This document shows, one piece after another, positions 14,116 through 15,024 of a stretch of DNA of 15,024 bases; the first letter of the stretch is position 1; the number at the start of each line of letters is the position of its first letter. The notes under the pieces are model-generated. The model saw only the letters and a list, made by a program, of their open reading frames with translations, did not search any database and had not been told where the DNA came from. This stretch comes from Bacteroidia bacterium (lineage in GTDB: Bacteria; Bacteroidota; Bacteroidia; UKL13-3), in contig JACFNJ010000038.1 of the NCBI GenBank assembly GCA_019454865.1, forward strand, positions 1 through 15,024, given 5' to 3'. Both the position numbers and the translations under genes were made by a program.

Positions 14116-15024
14116 ATGATACCAAGAAACAAAATTGAAGAAATATTGGATGCCGCAAAGGTAGAAGATGTAGTGGCTGAATACGTTAACTTAAAACGTA
14201 GAGGTGCAAACCTTACCGGATTATGTCCTTTTCATTTAGAAAAAACACCATCCTTTAGTGTTTCACCAAGTAAAGGTATATACAAATGCTTTGGTTGTGG
14301 CAATGCCGGTAATGCTGTAAATTTTATAATGGAAATTGAACACCTGAATTATATAGCAGCATTAAAACATTTAGCAAATAAATACAATATAGAGTGGCAT
14401 GAGCAAGAGTTAAGTAAAGAAGAACAATTAGAAGAAAAACGTAAAGCAACAGAAAAAGAAAGTTTGCAAATAGTAAATAATTTTGCTGAGCGTTATTTTC
14501 AGGAAATTTTGTGGGAAGATGAAGAGGGGCAAACTGTTGGTTTGAGTTATTTTGAAGAAAGAGGCTTTAGACCGGAAACCATAAAAACATTTAAATTAGG
14601 ATATGCCAAAGACACTTGGGATGCACTAACCAATAAAGCCCAAAGCGAAGGTTACAACTTAGACTTACTTAAACTGGGTGGTTTGGTAAAAACCAACGAC
14701 CAAAATAATTTGTACGATGCATACCGTAACAGAATAATATTTCCGATACACTCCATTAGTGGAAAACCAATTGCATTTGCCGGACGATATTTAATTAAAG
14801 ACCCTAAAAGCCCTAAGTATGTAAACTCACCCGAAACTCCATTATACCATAAAAGCAATGAACTATATGGATTGTATTATGCAAAGCAAAGCATTGCCAA
14901 ACAAAATGAAGTATATTTAGTAGAAGGATATACCGATGTAATTAGTTTATACCAAGCCGGAATACACAATGTAGTTGCCTCATCCGGAACTTCATTAACC
15001 GAAGGGCAAATAAAACTTATAAAG
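14116..15024 (+). CDS. dnaG: DNA primase DnaG, N-terminal 303 codons (runs off window)
   Basis: DnaG makes RNA primers for Okazaki fragments at the replication fork. The ATG at 14116 begins MIPRNKIEEILDAAKVEDVV. The CHC2 zinc-binding domain has C37, H40, C58 and C61 (GLCPFH and KCFGCG). The RNA-polymerase domain follows, with RNRIIFPI (204-211), FAGRYL and KYVNSPETPLYHKSNELYG. The TOPRIM motif VYLVEGYTDVISL carries E270 and D274; the usual EGYMD reads EGYTD here. The frame is open to the last base, so the rest of TOPRIM and the helicase-binding domain lie beyond the window. It is divergent from tRNA-Arg. Identification is certain; completeness cannot be judged. Confidence 0.97.
   Translation, partial: MIPRNKIEEILDAAKVEDVVAEYVNLKRRGANLTGLCPFHLEKTPSFSVSPSKGIYKCFGCGNAGNAVNFIMEIEHLNYIAALKHLANKYNIEWHEQELSKEEQLEEKRKATEKESLQIVNNFAERYFQEILWEDEEGQTVGLSYFEERGFRPETIKTFKLGYAKDTWDALTNKAQSEGYNLDLLKLGGLVKTNDQNNLYDAYRNRIIFPIHSISGKPIAFAGRYLIKDPKSPKYVNSPETPLYHKSNELYGLYYAKQSIAKQNEVYLVEGYTDVISLYQAGIHNVVASSGTSLTEGQIKLIK

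Overview
This window is an ordinary-looking chromosomal segment of a Bacteroidota bacterium. Four things point there: a fused lpxC-fabZ gene, a PorX response regulator of the type IX secretion system (T9SS), AT-rich DNA without Shine-Dalgarno motifs, and several matches to the Bacteroidota promoter form (TTTG or TTG, 19-20 bp, then TAnnTTTG). Class or genus cannot be fixed from the sequence. I see no transposase, integrase, phage gene, CRISPR array, toxin-antitoxin pair or defence locus.

Layout. Positions 1-842 (minus) hold the 5' part of mtaB (tRNA t6A37 methylthiotransferase). A 56-residue membrane protein gene (1062-1232) follows, converging on a tRNA-Lys(UUU) with a hairpin terminator between them. 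porX (1522-3078, minus) is divergent from an HD phosphohydrolase gene, which heads a tight plus-strand run: HD - lpxD - lpxC/fabZ - lpxA - ABC ATPase (3138-8253). That run carries the early acylation steps of lipid A synthesis plus the FabZ dehydratase of fatty-acid synthesis. Converging on it is a minus-strand block of ABC-F ATPase, a LolA-like carrier and RmuC (8271-12266). Divergent from rmuC is a three-gene envelope-stress-type cassette (12393-13859): ECF sigma factor, single-pass membrane protein with a duplicated FxVPxNYF motif (probable anti-sigma), and a secreted Spy/CpxP-like protein. It ends at a hairpin shared with a convergent tRNA-Arg(UCU). The window closes with the first 303 codons of dnaG (primase).

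Much of the window concerns the cell envelope: lipid A synthesis, lipoprotein transport (LolA), T9SS control (PorX) and a probable envelope-sensing sigma module. PorX beside the lipid A genes is suggestive, because in T9SS organisms such as Porphyromonas gingivalis many secreted cargo proteins end up attached to LPS.

The least standard items are: the sigma/membrane/periplasmic cassette with its tandem motif and a perfect palindrome abutting its start codon; an ABC ATPase without usual Q-loop and H-loop residues and without a visible membrane partner; overlapping, facing promoter-like elements between porX and the HD gene; and promoter elements so close to the mtaB and rmuC start codons that those mRNAs may be nearly leaderless. 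I do not see a clearly new large system; the sigma cassette is the nearest candidate and belongs to a type already known in this phylum.
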